Of a stretch of DNA of 64,000 nucleotides, positions 45,302 to 58,222 are shown one piece after another. Below the pieces are notes generated by a model. That model was not told where the DNA came from. It saw only the letters and a program-made list of their open reading frames with translations, and made no database searches. A program made the translations under genes and the position numbers. The DNA is from Garcia nutans (taxonomy: Eukaryota; Streptophyta; Magnoliopsida; Malpighiales; Euphorbiaceae), in contig CANTUV010000035.1 of the NCBI GenBank assembly GCA_947685225.1, forward strand, positions 42,656,001-42,720,000, written 5' to 3'. Position 1 is the stretch's first letter; each line of letters opens with the position of its first letter.

Positions 45302-48300
45302 TGTAACACCCTTATACCCTATATACGTACACTACATACACCCAACATATGTAATATATGAATATATGATACAAGAATTCCACAATCCATTTTAATAAAA
45401 CAAACCCTTACTTTTGAAATCTGTATAAACTTAAATCATTTAAGTGATATCATAAATAATAGATAAAATATTTCTTGCTAAAACACATACATAACTTTAT
45501 TGCCAAATGTTAATCCAAAACATACTTGATAGTTTGTGATATATATACATATATACATCAAAATATAACATAATATACATGAAGGCAAAATGTACAAAAA
45601 TATAAAATATATACATACTAGCAGTTTGCTTCTGATCTTGATGTCCAACAATCAACTCTCCACTCAAGATCTCAAGCCTAGACTCAACTCAGTCTAGACG
45701 AATTCTCCGGCTCAACCGGATCTACCCTGTCACCTGCGCGATGAATCACAATCGCGCTAAGCCAAAAGCCTAGTGATACAAACTTTGATAAAAATAAAGT
45801 TCAAATGTAATGCCAATGCACAATGCACAAGGATATTATATCTCATAAAATTATATTTTAATATATTGCTCAATTGTTCCACAATTCATAATTCATATAA
45901 AAACAAATACAAGGATGGGCCAACAGGATCTAATATGCTATTCAAATCCCAGAGTTACTGCTTTGGTCTAAGATGACACCATGTATCTAGCCCTGAAGGC
46001 AAATCATAATCACAATGAGGATAACCTCATATGTAACATCCCAACTAGGCTTCAAGGACTAGGTCCAACCCAGCTTCAAGGGACTGCTACATCATGTAGC
46101 ATCCCAACTAGGCTTCAAGGACCAAGCCCAACCCAGATTCAAGGGACTGTTACATTTTAGGCATACCACCAAACAAAAAACTCTAAAAATTGAATAACAT
46201 ACTAGGCACACAATTCTTTTATAATTCCATTATTAATATCTTTCTCATTTTTCTCAAGATCAAGCTAGGCACAATGCCTCAATTTTCTCATTTATATCAA
46301 TATAACCATCACCAATGGCTTTACATATCATCTTTAATGTATACATAACAATTTGCATTACCCATACATTTTGGGTCATCATCATATTTTACATATAGTT
46401 CACATTACATATATTGCATTTGTGACATTATACAAATCATGGCATATTTGATGGTACGAAACTATGCCATTGGAATACCGCAAGTGCACAGGTCGTTCAA
46501 GTAATAAAGTAGTGAGTGAGTTATCATTCCACTAGGAACAAGGCCAAGTACTAGTGCAAATTTTAACTATTGTTTAGCAAATCAATAGTTTTGTGAAGTA
46601 TTGTAATTAAAGATAATTAACTTAATAACTGAAAATAGAGAGAGATCGAGTGTTGAATAAATTGATTGATGATGAAAATACTATCTAGATATTGAATCCC
46701 CCTAGCCACAAATATATTTATAAAAATCAATTCAATTAAACCAAATATTAGAGTTCAATTGGTGTTCCTCTAAATTAGACTAAAACCTTTCTCTAGTGAA
46801 TTAATCCCTAATCACTAAGTAGAATGCTGGAATCTCTTCTCAAACATAATTAAGTAGATCTTGCATTAAGAATAAGGAATCATAAACCAAAGGATCTTGT
46901 AAGTCTATCTCTAGTACTCCAATCAATCCTCAATCCTTACGAGTATTCAATTCATATCAAGATTTCTCAAGTCAATAATATGAAAATTACAACTAATCAA
47001 TAAGCATGCTATTATCAATTGGAAATAAATTATTAAGCATCATAAGAATAAAACAACTCAATCAAATGATTTAATTAAATAAAATTATTCAATCCATACA
47101 ATAAAGCTAGGGTTCATCAATATCTAGATAGAGAATGAGTTAGTTCATGTTCAAAACCAGAAAACCAGAACAAGAGAAATAAGAAAAAGAATCCAAACAA
47201 TCCATGGCGAATAATTTTTATTTCTTCACTTGAATCCTTGAATCTTGGCTTAGATCTTGTTTAGGATATGTCTTCACCTTTAATCTCAGCTCTAAAACTC
47301 TCTTTTTTGCTCTAGAAGTCGGCTCTAGGTTATAAAATATGAAAATTAGATCCCTAATTTGTGCTTCAGCTCAGCTTTTATAGTGCAGATATTTTCGTCT
47401 GACACGCGTCACTGGGCGTGTCACAGCCACTGTGTAATATCCCAATGTATGCCCTAGAAGTTTGGATATAATTGTTGTTTGTTTGAATTATGTGTATATG
47501 TTATGTTGATAAGAAAAGAAATTGAAAAGAGAATGTTTAGGTATTGTTTAAAAAAGGAAATTAATGTGTAGAGAGAAAGTGTATATGTTGGGTATATGGC
47601 AATATATATAACATATACATTAGTCAAAGTGGATGGTCAATGCAAGAGGATATTTATTTGTTATTTGTGAAATTACTTAAGTGGGCATATAAGTGACAAA
47701 AGCTAAGTTAAATGGATGAAGAGCATTTAGGTAATTGCTTTGTTAAAATTGCTTGGTGGAGATTTAAAGAAGAAGAAAAGGTTGACTTGTGTTGATTTTT
47801 CTTTTCTTCTCATTGTGTGGCCGGTTACCAAAGGAAGAAGAGAGGAAGAGAGGTGTTCTTGATGCTAGAATCAAATTGAAGAAGGAACCAAAGGATTTGG
47901 TTAAAGATGTGTGAAATTTCTTCATTTAAGGTAAGTACTCTCTTGTTTTCCTTTGTTATTCTTGAAGTTGTGTTTGAAGTGAATTTTGATTTGATGAGAT
48001 TATAATTTGGTGTGGTTGAGATGTGTTTTTAAGTGATGAAAGTGATGGTAAATTAAATTGGTGTTGATTTTGGTTTGAGGATGGTAAGTTAAGTGGATGT
48101 TGGTTTTGAAAGAATAAGAATGATGTTGGTTTAGGGTTTTGAAGTGGTATGTGTTTAAATGTGTTGTTAATGATTTGTAAATGATAAACATGTAAAGATA
48201 AGTGTTAATAACATTGTTTATCTCCATTTGAATAAGGTTATGTTGTGTATAATATGTTTGAGTGCAACCAAAGGAGATTTGAATATGTTTAGGGTGTTGA

Positions 48301-48309
48301 TTCATGAGT

Positions 48310-48571
48310 GACACGGCTAAGCAAGGAGAGACACGGCCAAGTTAAGGAAATTTGGCCGTGTTGGATTGAATTTGGAGAGACACGGTCACTGTCTCAGCCG
48401 TGTCATCTGCCCGTGTCTGTTACTGGATGATTTTTGTTGAGAGACACGGCCGTGTCCCTTGCCCGTGTCTGCCACTGCCTGATTTTGGTTGAGAGACACG
48501 GCCAAGCTAGGGAAGTCCTGGCCGTGTTAGAGCTTTTGGTTGAGAGACACGGCCACAAGCTTGGCCGTGTC
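48310..48571 (+). repeat. GACACGGCC variant block, LTR copy C
   Basis: The units use GACACGGCC and GGCCGTGTC arms in place of GACACGCCC/GGGCGTGTC, with GAGAGACACGGCC starts. Position inside the LTR is the same as for the other blocks. Confidence 0.82.
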
Positions 48572-49359
48572 CCTCAAAGGTGTTAGTTGGTATTTTATTT
48601 CTTTGTTCTTCTTGCATTATTGAGTTTGAACATACATTTGATGATAATGATGATGCATATGATGCTATAGGTAAAATGTGAAGAGATTGTGTTGCATTGA
48701 CTTAAATATTGAGAACTCTTGGAAGAGGAAATGTATAGTTTGATGGAGAGTAGTTCTTGAGGTAAGTACAAATTTATATGAATGCATTCTTTTACAAGAT
48801 TGTGAGACTTAACACATTTAGTTATAAATGTGTTAAGTAATTTATTATATTTCTAATATAATGTGACTAATGTTACGATTTGTATAGTGTGAAAGATAAG
48901 ATGATCGCTCATAAAGGTATGTGTTATGTGATTTGTTATAATAAATACGTTATTGACGAATTCAAAGTATATTATGTATATACTATTGATGAGTTGTTTT
49001 AATGTGAGTTGAGGAATGATAAGAGGTAAAATCATTGTGATTGGTTGAGATGATTCAATGAAATATACGCTCTTGATGTGATGGGAATCTAAGATTGATG
49101 AATATAATGAGGAATTGCTTTGATGTTAATGTATATTATAATGATGTGAATGATATGTTGGTTTAGTCAATGAAATTGATTATGAATATGTGAAAGATGA
49201 AGTATTATAATATGAATTTAGACATGATGATTTAAATGTGATGAGAAGCCTTTATGAATGATTATGATTATACAAATGATATTGTTAAGGCATGTTTGCC
49301 TATTTGATAATGATGAGAATGAATGGAGAAGGTAATGTTAAAAGATCTAAATGAGTGAA

Positions 49360-49752
49360 CCTATCTGCCTCCTGCGGAACCATGCGGACCCATTGGTTGG
49401 GCAACCGAACTTGGACTACCGACCTAGTTGGGGGAAAGGTTCGATATGATCAGTATTACGTATTTATCTGCCTCCTGCGGAACCATGCAGACCCTGTGAG
49501 TAGGCAACCGAACTTGGACTACCGACCTGGTTGGGGGATAATACGTGGTTGATAGTCTTATACGTTCCTATCTGCCTCCTGCGGTACCATGCGGACCCAG
49601 TGGGATGGGCAACCGAACTTGGACAACCGACCTGGTTGGGGGAAGGATCGTTACTGATAGTTTTATACGTGCTTATCTGCCTCCTGCGGACCCCTGGGTT
49701 TGGCAGTGGCCTGAGGCCCAGTGGGCAACCGACCTGGTTGGGGAAAAGTTCG
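49360..49752 (+). repeat. 105-base tandem cassette, four units, LTR copy C
   Basis: Units start 'ctatctgcctcctgcgg' at about 49360, 49463, 49568 and 49673 and contain 'gggcaaccgaacttgg' and 'accgacctggttggggg'. It is GC-richer than its surroundings. Open frames crossing it on both strands come from the repeat. Confidence 0.9.
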
Positions 49753-51060
49753 TATATGACGCCATGGTTGTTGGCTATAATGATGAACTTTGTATAATAT
49801 ATTAGTGTCTTTGGACCCATGCTTGTGCTTGATTGCATGTGATTCTTAAATGATGAACCAAATGAATAATGTAAATGGAGACATAAAGAATTGTGAATGA
49901 TATGATTGAAGCATGCCTTGATGATATGATTGAATAATAATATGTGTGTTTAGTTAATGTGAAATGTGCAAGATGTGATGATGAAATGAATTGTGGAAAA
50001 CATAATGTTATGTGATAAATGATGATAATCATGAAATGTGATGTATACAATATATAAGTAAATTATTGTAAGTGAATATAGCTTGAGAAGCTATGTTGAA
50101 TAATGAGTTTATGAATAAAAGAATATTATGAAGTATGATGTGTAATATATATATTGAGATATGGATTGTGAATATTAGTGAGGGATTGTGGTTGGTGATA
50201 ATGAGATGTATATATGTATATAATATATGAAATTAGTCGAGATATATGAAAGGTGCCATTCAAAAGGAAAAACATGATAAGAAACTAATGGTACATGGAA
50301 TTGTTATATTATTGTATGTTAGAATTTCTATAATGTAAGTTTATATTTTATATTTGTACTACTAAGCTCTCGGGCTTAGCACGAATGTGTAATCGCGCAG
50401 GTGACTAGGTGGAAGATATGAAGTTTTTCGTGATGCCACGAGAAGAGTAAGAGTTTGTCGAGACCAACTAGAGGGTGATGCATACATGTATAACTTTTAA
50501 TTATGATGTATTCCTGACAAGAGTGTATTTATATGTATAAATGAAGTTTTGATAAAGATAAGATTATTTATATGTAAGATCATTAAATGTATAATGATTT
50601 TGTAAGTGTTCCTTAAATTAATGTATGATGGTTTTAAATTCTGTTTAAAGGTTTTTAAATTGTAACGAAAAGTGATATCTTTATACTTTATATACTTACT
50701 GTATGTATACCAGGTATATGTATAGTACTCATATGGAGTATCGGGGTGTTACACACTGTGAATCATTGCAATAGGCACACTTGGTGACACACCCATGTCA
50801 CTGGACGTGTCAATACTTCTGTATGGTAGTATTAAGGGCACGTCCATCGGCACGCCCATGTCCATGGGCGTGTCACTTGAAGAATTTTGCTCTTTTCCTC
50901 TATTTTCATCCGTAATTCCTCCGAAATGACCATAAGCCTCGAAATACAGAGAATTCCTGAAATTAACCCTAAAAAGCACTTGAACAAACAAATTAAACTC
51001 AATTGGATAATAATCATATTAAGAAATAGGGGCAAAATATCATTAATTATGCACTTATTA

Positions 51061-52343
51061 AATTTCTCCACAATTGAGTTTTTGCTTGTCCTGAAGCAAA
51101 CTAAATCACTATAATAAGCAGAAATGATGAATCCCTCTATATTCAAAAAGAAAAGAAAAGTTTGACAATTCTCGAATCAGAAAACCCGACGTTCTCAACC
51201 AAAAACTAATTCACAATCATAACAGCTGAATCAAGAAGTTTCAAAACAAAAATTTCACAGACCTATAACCTAAAAATCCAGAGTTAAAAGATTGAGCATA
51301 AAATTCCAGAAAATCCAAAAGCGATGAACAAAGTACAAAAAATGTAAATTTTCTCTTAAGTTCTTTAACCCCTTTTTTTTATTTTTTTTTATTTTTTTTT
51401 TTTTGCTATATATACACATATATATACATTTTAAGGAGCCTGACTTGTTTGAACTGATACTAACCTTTTGTCGTGAAGGTAAACATTTGTGATGCCAACC
51501 CCTGGTTACTCAGCTAGAATCACCGTTCAAATGGCTATTAGCACTATTCATGATTCCAACTCATTTGTTTTAATTCAAGAGTAAAAATTAGTGGAACAGG
51601 AATAAATTTTCAAAGCTCCTTTTATTAGAATTATTTATTTATTTATATTTATTTATTTATTTTTAACTGTTAAGGGTCAGAAACTTAAGGGTCATACTAA
51701 GTTCGACTCAAGAATCTAAGGAATTATAACATGCTCAAAAATGTAACTAAGGTTTTAAACTTCAGATGTGTCCAATTTCCATCAATCCACCACCTAATTA
51801 TAGCTATTACAGTCGATCCTCAGCAATTGATCAAGATAGCCAAGTTAACCTCAATAAGAAATTGTCATTTAGAAAATCACAAATTAATTTAACATATAAA
51901 GGGGAACCATTTCAATTCACACTATTACAGCAATCTAGTTTACTTAAATCCAAAAATAATTTGCAGAATTTAATTGAGACAAATGAATCAAATGGAAAGA
52001 ATGAAATAATAGAAACTCAATCAAGAAAGTATACCTCTCCCCCACACTTAAGACGCACATTGCCCTCAATGTGTGTGCAAAACAAGAAATAACGAAGTGA
52101 GAGAAAAACTACCCTTCCATGTCTATGATTGGACAAATAGGAGTACGATGCCAAGAGTATGGTGAAGGAAAATTTGCTTCAAAACAAAAACTAAAATACA
52201 GAAACAAAGGTAAGACATAAGGAAATGAAATAAACAAATAAATAAAATAGTTCTTAAAGAAAAATGCAATTGTCCAAAAGGAATAAAAATAAAGAAACAG
52301 AAAAAGGACAGTAAATAAGTTAAAAAATGAAATAAAATGTAGG
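51061..52343 (-). other. 3' untranslated region of the Athila element
   Basis: No gene is supported. T-rich runs lie at 51370-51406 and a 'tttattta' stretch at about 51625-51662. The sequence next to the LTR (GTGGAGAAAT on the minus strand) may be the weak polypurine tract. Confidence 0.6.
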
Positions 52344-53869
52344 CTAGTAAAAAATCGGCGCATCGCCGAAATCGTTACTGCTGGTCTCATCATCAGATAC
52401 ATCAACTGGAGGTGCAGGTGCAGGTGCAGGGGTAGGTGGCTAGTATGGTGGAGGTGGTGGTTGTGAAGGGTGAAACCCTTGATACCTCCAGAACTCCAAC
52501 ATGGATTGTTCCAACCATTGCCTTCTCAAGATCTCATGATCCAGCTGGGCTTGGAAAGAAGTAGTCTATTCAAGCATGAACTGCTACATCTAGTCCTGTT
52601 AAGTTAAGATCTTATTCTGATACAGCTCGATATTCCCTATCTTCCCTTCGATCCTACAAATCTGACGCTTTAAATCTATGGGTTTCCTGTCATCATCCCA
52701 CTTAATAATAACTGACTGGCACCAATCTCGGAATGTAGGGGTCTGGACAAAAGATGGTCCAGCAGAAGAAGAAGGTGCAGCAGTGGAAGAAGGTGCAGCA
52801 GTGGAAGAAGGCCCAACGGCAGTGGTTAAAGGCCTAGCGGCAGTGGACGAGCCCAGAAAATCTGTCTGTGGAGGTGGTGGTATATCGAAAGGAGGATCAG
52901 AAGGGGCTGCCTCTGGTATATCTGAATCCATAGGAGGTGCCTGCAGCCCAGCTACCTTCTCCCAGTTCAACCTCTTCAATATGTCCATACCCAACAATTT
53001 GGGCAAACCATCCACCGTCATAGGTAGGCAGCCATCTAACACACCCAAGTGATGAGCAAATCGTGTGACATACATGCCACCATGTAAAGTACCTGATGCT
53101 CCCTTTTTAGACTGCTCGTAAAAGAAGTGTGTGATGGCGTGTGCGACATTGCACTGGGTCTTCTATACAATGAAGTGTAGGAAAAGGAAAAACAGATCTC
53201 ACAGGCTTACCACCCTCATGCTGCTCAGCCGAGCTGTAAGAGTGTGAACTAACAGGTTGTGCACCACTTAGCAGGGGAAGAACTCAAAGTTAGATGCATT
53301 AGAAACCTTGGTTTGATATTTATCTGCAGTGGGTGCAAAGGTCCTCCAAACCTGAGGAGGAGCAACCTCATACTCGACAAAATCCACCTCAAAATTCAGA
53401 TAATCGAAAGTCTATACCTCCTCTGCAATATATAACCTGAGATGCACCCCAAGGTCATTAATGCTCATGTGGAATCTTTGCCCTCCCAGTCTGAATTTAA
53501 TTGTTGGCTCAGTAATTGAAATCTTGATCTTCTGGAACTGAAAGGTGCAGTAGAATTCCAATGTCAGCTCTCTGTAGGAAGGCTCATTGATGCAGAATAG
53601 TTGGTCCCATCCTGGTTGGTTGATTAGTTCCCAGATATCTGCTGCAATATTTGCCATTTCCATAGCGTCCCATCTAAAACATGAGGTGGGGACCAATCCT
53701 TATTGCCGAAAAGTTCAAATCGCCTTCTTTCCTCAGCATTCGAGAATTTAAGGCATTTGTGGTTTGCCATGAACTTAGAAGTTGGTCGTATAGCGGGTTG
53801 GCTTGAACTACCTTCCTCTCATGCACGTTTGGCGGGTAACTGGGAGGATGATTGTTTGCGAGGGCCCAT
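52344..53869 (-). pseudogene. env-like frame of the Athila element
   Basis: A frame downstream of pol starts with ATG at 53869 (MGPRKQSSSQ) and ends with a stop at 52344. The N-terminal part reads KFSNAEERRRFELFG, then, after a frameshift near 53690, IWELINQPGWDQLF, RELTLEFYCTFQF and FRLGGQRFHMSINDLGVHLR. This pattern (a helical stretch, then an R-L-G-G...G-V-x-L-x-L-Y motif) is that of the plant Athila post-pol protein called env-like, whose function is unproven. A Pro/Ser/Ala-rich C-terminal half follows, ending DDETSSNDFGDAPIFY. Stops at codon 17, near 52600 and elsewhere inactivate it. I see no convincing membrane segment. Confidence 0.6.
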
Positions 53870-54608
53870 TGTCTGCAAAACAAACAAGAATTCCTCAATA
53901 ACAATAAAAAAATAAAGCACGATACAAAATACCAATAAAAGACCAGCACAAAGTTACCGAAATACCAGCATTATAACGATGAAGCATAATATAAATCCCA
54001 ACAAATTAATGCCAACAGCCAATTTAAAACAAGCTTAAGCAACCTATATCAACACACACATAACCAACAAAAATGACTAACCAATTCGAACGACGGCAAT
54101 TCCAACAATAGCAATTTCATTTTCCAAAATTAACGATTAACTATAACCCAACAAGCAAATCAATCAATTTATAATTCAAACACAAACTAATTCAAAAATA
54201 AATCAAATGCAGAATCAAAATGAAATTAAAAAAAAAAACAAAAGCAAAATTAATCAATCGTCGCAAAAATCATGATAAATCAAAATAAAGCAAATGCAGC
54301 ATAAATCTACCAATTCTAAGGAAAATAAAAGATAATACAAAGAATCCATAAGAAAAACAAAAGAAAAACAAACAAAATCCATAAAAATCACAAAAGTAAG
54401 AATTCATACCTGAAAGTGCGAAAATCGTGTGGAATCAAACGGAAATCGAGCAAATCCATGCAAATAATGCAAATTGGGAGTGAGAATCTCTCCTAAAGTG
54501 ATTGGGTGTGTGAATGCGCCGGTTGGAGTGCAAAAAATTTGAGAGAAAATGAGAAAGAAAGCTGAAGTTTGCATGTAAAATGGCTTCGGGTCTTTATATA
54601 AAGACGTC
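53870..54608 (-). other. A/T-rich spacer between env-like frame and repeat block
   Basis: The sequence is rich in A on the plus strand (54050-54420), with no coding frame I can support. Confidence 0.6.
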
Positions 54609-55045
54609 GGCACGCCTAGTGACATGCCCGTGTCACTGGGCGTGCCCTATGGAATGCAAGATAGTGTATACGACATGTCCACAGACACGACCGTGTCCAT
54701 GGGCGTGTCACAGGGACTGGATGAATTAATAAACAACATACCCATTGACACGGGCATGTCAATGGGCATGTCACATGTACTGTGACAACAAAGGAAACGA
54801 CACGCCCACTAGCCTAGGCGTGTTCTTTTGGGAGTGCTGGCTCATTTTTTTTATATTTTTATTTTTATTTTTATTTTTGAGGCATGACCAGTGACACGGG
54901 GGTGTTCCTTGGGCGTGCCATAGCTACTGTTTTCCATTCAAAATGACACGCTTAGTGACACAGGCGTGTGACTGGGTGTGTTGTAGCTACTGCCTCTTAA
55001 AAATAATGACACGCCCAATGACACGGGCGTGTCCTAGAATATGCT
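54609..55045 (-). repeat. GACACG/CGTGTC quasi-palindrome block inside Athila
   Basis: Six units of the same motif found in the Tekay-like LTRs, e.g. GACACGCCCAATGACACG with GGCGTGTC, lie between pol and the env-like frame. Unit spacing is about 70-80 bases. It is the only block of this kind in the window that is outside an LTR. Confidence 0.85.
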
Positions 55046-55233
55046 CAATTTATCCCTCAAAATCAAATTTGCTCTATAAATTCAAATGAATGCAAGGAAA
55101 ACAAACCACCAACCAATGATAGAAGGATAAAACTAAAACAAAATGATGACACAAACCAAAAAAACACAGAAACTAAAGACATGAAAATTAAAGAACGAAT
55201 AAAATGGTGGGTTGTCTCCCACCCAGCACTTCT

Positions 55234-58222
55234 TTAATGTCGTATTAGTTGGATGGTCAGGGCAAATTTCCCTAGTCTTGGAAGTGTAAAACCTCCTTCA
55301 AGTCCTATATTCCCCCCCCCCCCAAAGTATAATTTGAGCTTGTTCCCATTTACTTTAAAATCTCCTTTTTCCGAACGAGTTATTTCAACCACTCCATAGG
55401 GGAAAACTTCCTTAACTATAAAAGGACCAGACCATCGAGATTTTAACTTACCTGGAAAGAGTTGAAGCCTTGAATTGTACAATAATCCCTAATCTCTCGC
55501 TTGAAACTCTTTCCGCTCTTTAATACGAGCATCATGCCATCTCTCAGTACACTTCTTATGCATTCTTGCATTTTCATAAGCTTGCAATCTCCACTCGTCC
55601 AACTCGTTTACCTGCAATTTTTGCTTTTCACCTACATGAGCTAGATCAAAGGTTAATTTGTTTTATAGCCCAATATGCATTATGTTCAATTTCTACAAGT
55701 AAATGACAAGCTTTTCCATATACCAGCCTAAACGGCATAGTGCCCAAAGGAGTTTTGAATGCAGTCCTAAAAGCCCATAGAGCATTGTCCAATTTCTCAG
55801 ACTAATCCTTTCGGGATCACTCTACAGTTTTTTCTAGAATTCTTTTTATCTCCCTGTTGCTGTTCTCAACTTGGCCACTAGTTTGGGGATGGTAAGGAGT
55901 AGCAAACCTATGTGTAACACCTAATCTTTTGAAAACTTTCTCGAGCTGAACATTACAAAAGTGAGTACCCCTATCACTTATAATTGCTTTTGGTGTACCA
56001 AATCGAGAGAACAACTTCTTCAAAAACTTCATCACTACCCTAGCATCATTGGTTGTCAAGGCTTGGGCTTTAGGCCATTTAGAGACATAATCTATAGCTA
56101 CAAGAATATATTTGTTACCAAAGGAATTTGGAAACAGTCCCATAAAATTGATTCCCCATACATCAAGGACTTCACACACTAAAATTACATTTTGGGGCAT
56201 CTCATCACGAGATGAAATGTTTTCAGTCCTTTGGCAACGATCACAGCGGTTCACAAATTTTTAGCTATCCCTAAACAAAGTGGGCCAATAAAATCCTGAT
56301 TCTAGTACCTTTTGAGCAGTCCTATTGGCTCCCATATGATCATCAGCTGGTCCAGCATGGCATTGACTAAGAATATTCATCATTTCGGGCCACGCCACAC
56401 ACCGTTGGATCATGTGATCCTTACATAATCTAAACAAAAAGGGATCCTCCCAAAAATAATATTTTAAATCGAAAAAGAATTTCTTTTTTTCTTGATAAGT
56501 CCTTAGGAAGTTCCCTAACAGCTAAATAGTTAGCAAAATCCGCAAACCAAGGTGTTTCAAAATTTAAATTACTTACCTCACTTACCATGGAGTACAGCTG
56601 CTCATCGGGGAAGTGATCATCGATTTCCCCTTCTTCAAACCTCTCCAAGGTTGGATTCTCCAAGCGAGAAAGGTGATCTGCTGCCAGATTTTTAGCTCCC
56701 TTCTTGTCTTGAATCGTCAAGTCAAATTCCTGCAATAATAAGACCCAACGGATTAGCCTAGGCTTTGCATCAATTTTCGTAAATAAGTACCTCAAAGTCG
56801 AATGGTCTGTATAAACAATCACTTTTGACAAGATTAGATATTATCTAAACTTGTCAAAAGCAAAAACTACAGCTAACAGCTCTTTCTCCGTAATTGTGTA
56901 TTTAGCTTGAGCTGTGTTCAAAGTCTTGCTTGCATAGTAGATAGGCTAGAAGTATTTCTCCTTGCGTTGACCCAAGATTGCTCCCACTACAAAGTCACTC
57001 GCATCGTACATTAGTTCAAATGGTAGATTCCAATTGGGAGCTACCATGATTGGAGCATGGGTCAATTTCTCCTTAAGAGTTGTGAATGCTCTAAAGCATT
57101 CCTCATCAAAAACAAAATCCACATCCTTCTCAAGGAGTCTTGTTAGTGGGCGAGCTAAATAAGAAAAATCTCGTATAAACCTCCGATAAAAGCCCGCATG
57201 TCCTAGAAAACTTTTAATGGCCTTCACAGATGTGGGTGGTGGTAACTTCTCAATGGTGTCTACCTTAGCCCGATCCACCTCAATGCCCTTGCTTGAAATT
57301 TTGTGTCCTAACACGATTCCCTCTTGAACCATGAAATGACACTTTTCCCAATTAAGCACTAGGTTGGTTTCCTCATATCTAATCAAGACTCTTTCATGAT
57401 TTTCCAAACATCTTTCAAATGAACTGCCATAGATCGAGAAATCATCCATAAACACCTCCAAATATCTTCAAGAAGTTCATCAAAGATTGCCACCATGCAC
57501 CGCTGAAAAGTCGCAGGTGCAATGCATAACCCGAATGGCATTCTTTGATATGCGAATGTCCCATAAGGGCAAGTGAATGTAGTTTTCTCTTGGTCTTCCA
57601 AGGCGATAGGAATTTGGAAATAGCCTGAAAGACCATCCAAAAAGCAGTAATACTCATGCTCGGATAACCTCTCCAACATCTGATCAATGAAGGGTAAAGG
57701 AAAATGGTCCTTCCTAGTTGCATCATTCAATTTCCTATAGTCTATGCAAACCCTCCAACCGGTAACTGTTCTTGTTGGAATCAGCTCATCATTTTCATTA
57801 AGGACCACCGTCATCCCTCCTTTCTTTGGTACTACCTGAACTGGGCTCACCCAAGAGCTATCCGAGATCGGATATATAATCCCTGCATCAAGTAGTTTTA
57901 TCACTTCAGCCTTCACTACATCTTTTATCTTTGGGTTTAGTCTCCATTGTGGTTGCACTACTGGCTTGAATTCATCCTCCATCAGTATCTTGTGAGTGCA
58001 ATAGGATGGACTGATACCCTTGATGTCTGCTATCTTCCAAGCTATCACTTTCTTATGTTTCTGCAACAACTGGATATGCTTTTCCTTCTGCTCAGAAGAT
58101 AGGTGGGAACTCATAATTATTGGCAATTTCTTCTTCTTTGCCAGAAATCCATACTCAAGGTGATCTGGAAGGGGCTTAAGTTCCAAGTTGGATGGATCAA
58201 TCACCGATGGTTTTGGCTTTTC
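55234..58222 (-). pseudogene. pol: pol: RT, RNase H, integrase (Athila type)
   Basis: RT lies at 58204-57465 (WVSPVQVVPKKGGMTVV, GWRVCIDYRKLNDATRKDHF, CPYGTFAYQRMPFGLC). A frameshift near 57465 follows, then the catalytic VFMDDFSIYG. RNase H lies at about 57020-56650 (ELMYDASDFVVGAILGQ, stop at 56946, VIVYTDHSTLRYLF, AADHLSRLE), with a frameshift near 56480. Integrase has the zinc-binding FVNRCDRCQR and a core at 56254-55817 (IISDRGTHFCN, SGQVENSNREIK). Its first catalytic Asp is replaced by Asn in WGINFMG. A stop at 55817 and frame changes precede the C-terminal SRWSGPFIVKEVFPYGVVEI, ending at 55234. A 12-C run at 55312-55323 lies in the tail. The 'gtgctgggtgggagacaacc' signature follows. 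Confidence 0.9.

Larger units (their letters stand above)
47433..50753 (+). repeat. solo Tekay-like LTR copy C, 3.3 kb, TSD CACTG
   Basis: It opens TGTAATATCCC, ends GGGGTGTTACA, and is flanked by CACTG at 47428-47432 and 50754-50758. It holds donor 1 at 47931, a GACACGGCC-type block 48310-48571, an exon-like segment 48671-48761, a hairpin 48807-48838, a 105-base cassette 49360-49752 and twin hairpins 50362-50398. It is the most diverged of the six Tekay-like copies and the longest. Confidence 0.92.
46449..51060 (-). repeat. 3' LTR of the Athila element, interrupted by a solo LTR
   Basis: LTR sequence is 46449-47432 and 50759-51060, about 1286 bases in all, collinear with 60788-62057. It opens TGATGGTACGAAACTATGCC and ends GCACTTATTA, where the other LTR ends CTTATCA. 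Short GACACG-type repeats lie at 47399-47432 and 50780-50877, on either side of the insertion. Confidence 0.92.

Noticed and set aside
49464..49838. A 124-residue minus-strand frame and overlapping plus-strand frames over the 105-base cassette
   Set aside because: They are translation of a tandem repeat in a solo LTR and open in several frames, with no family resemblance.
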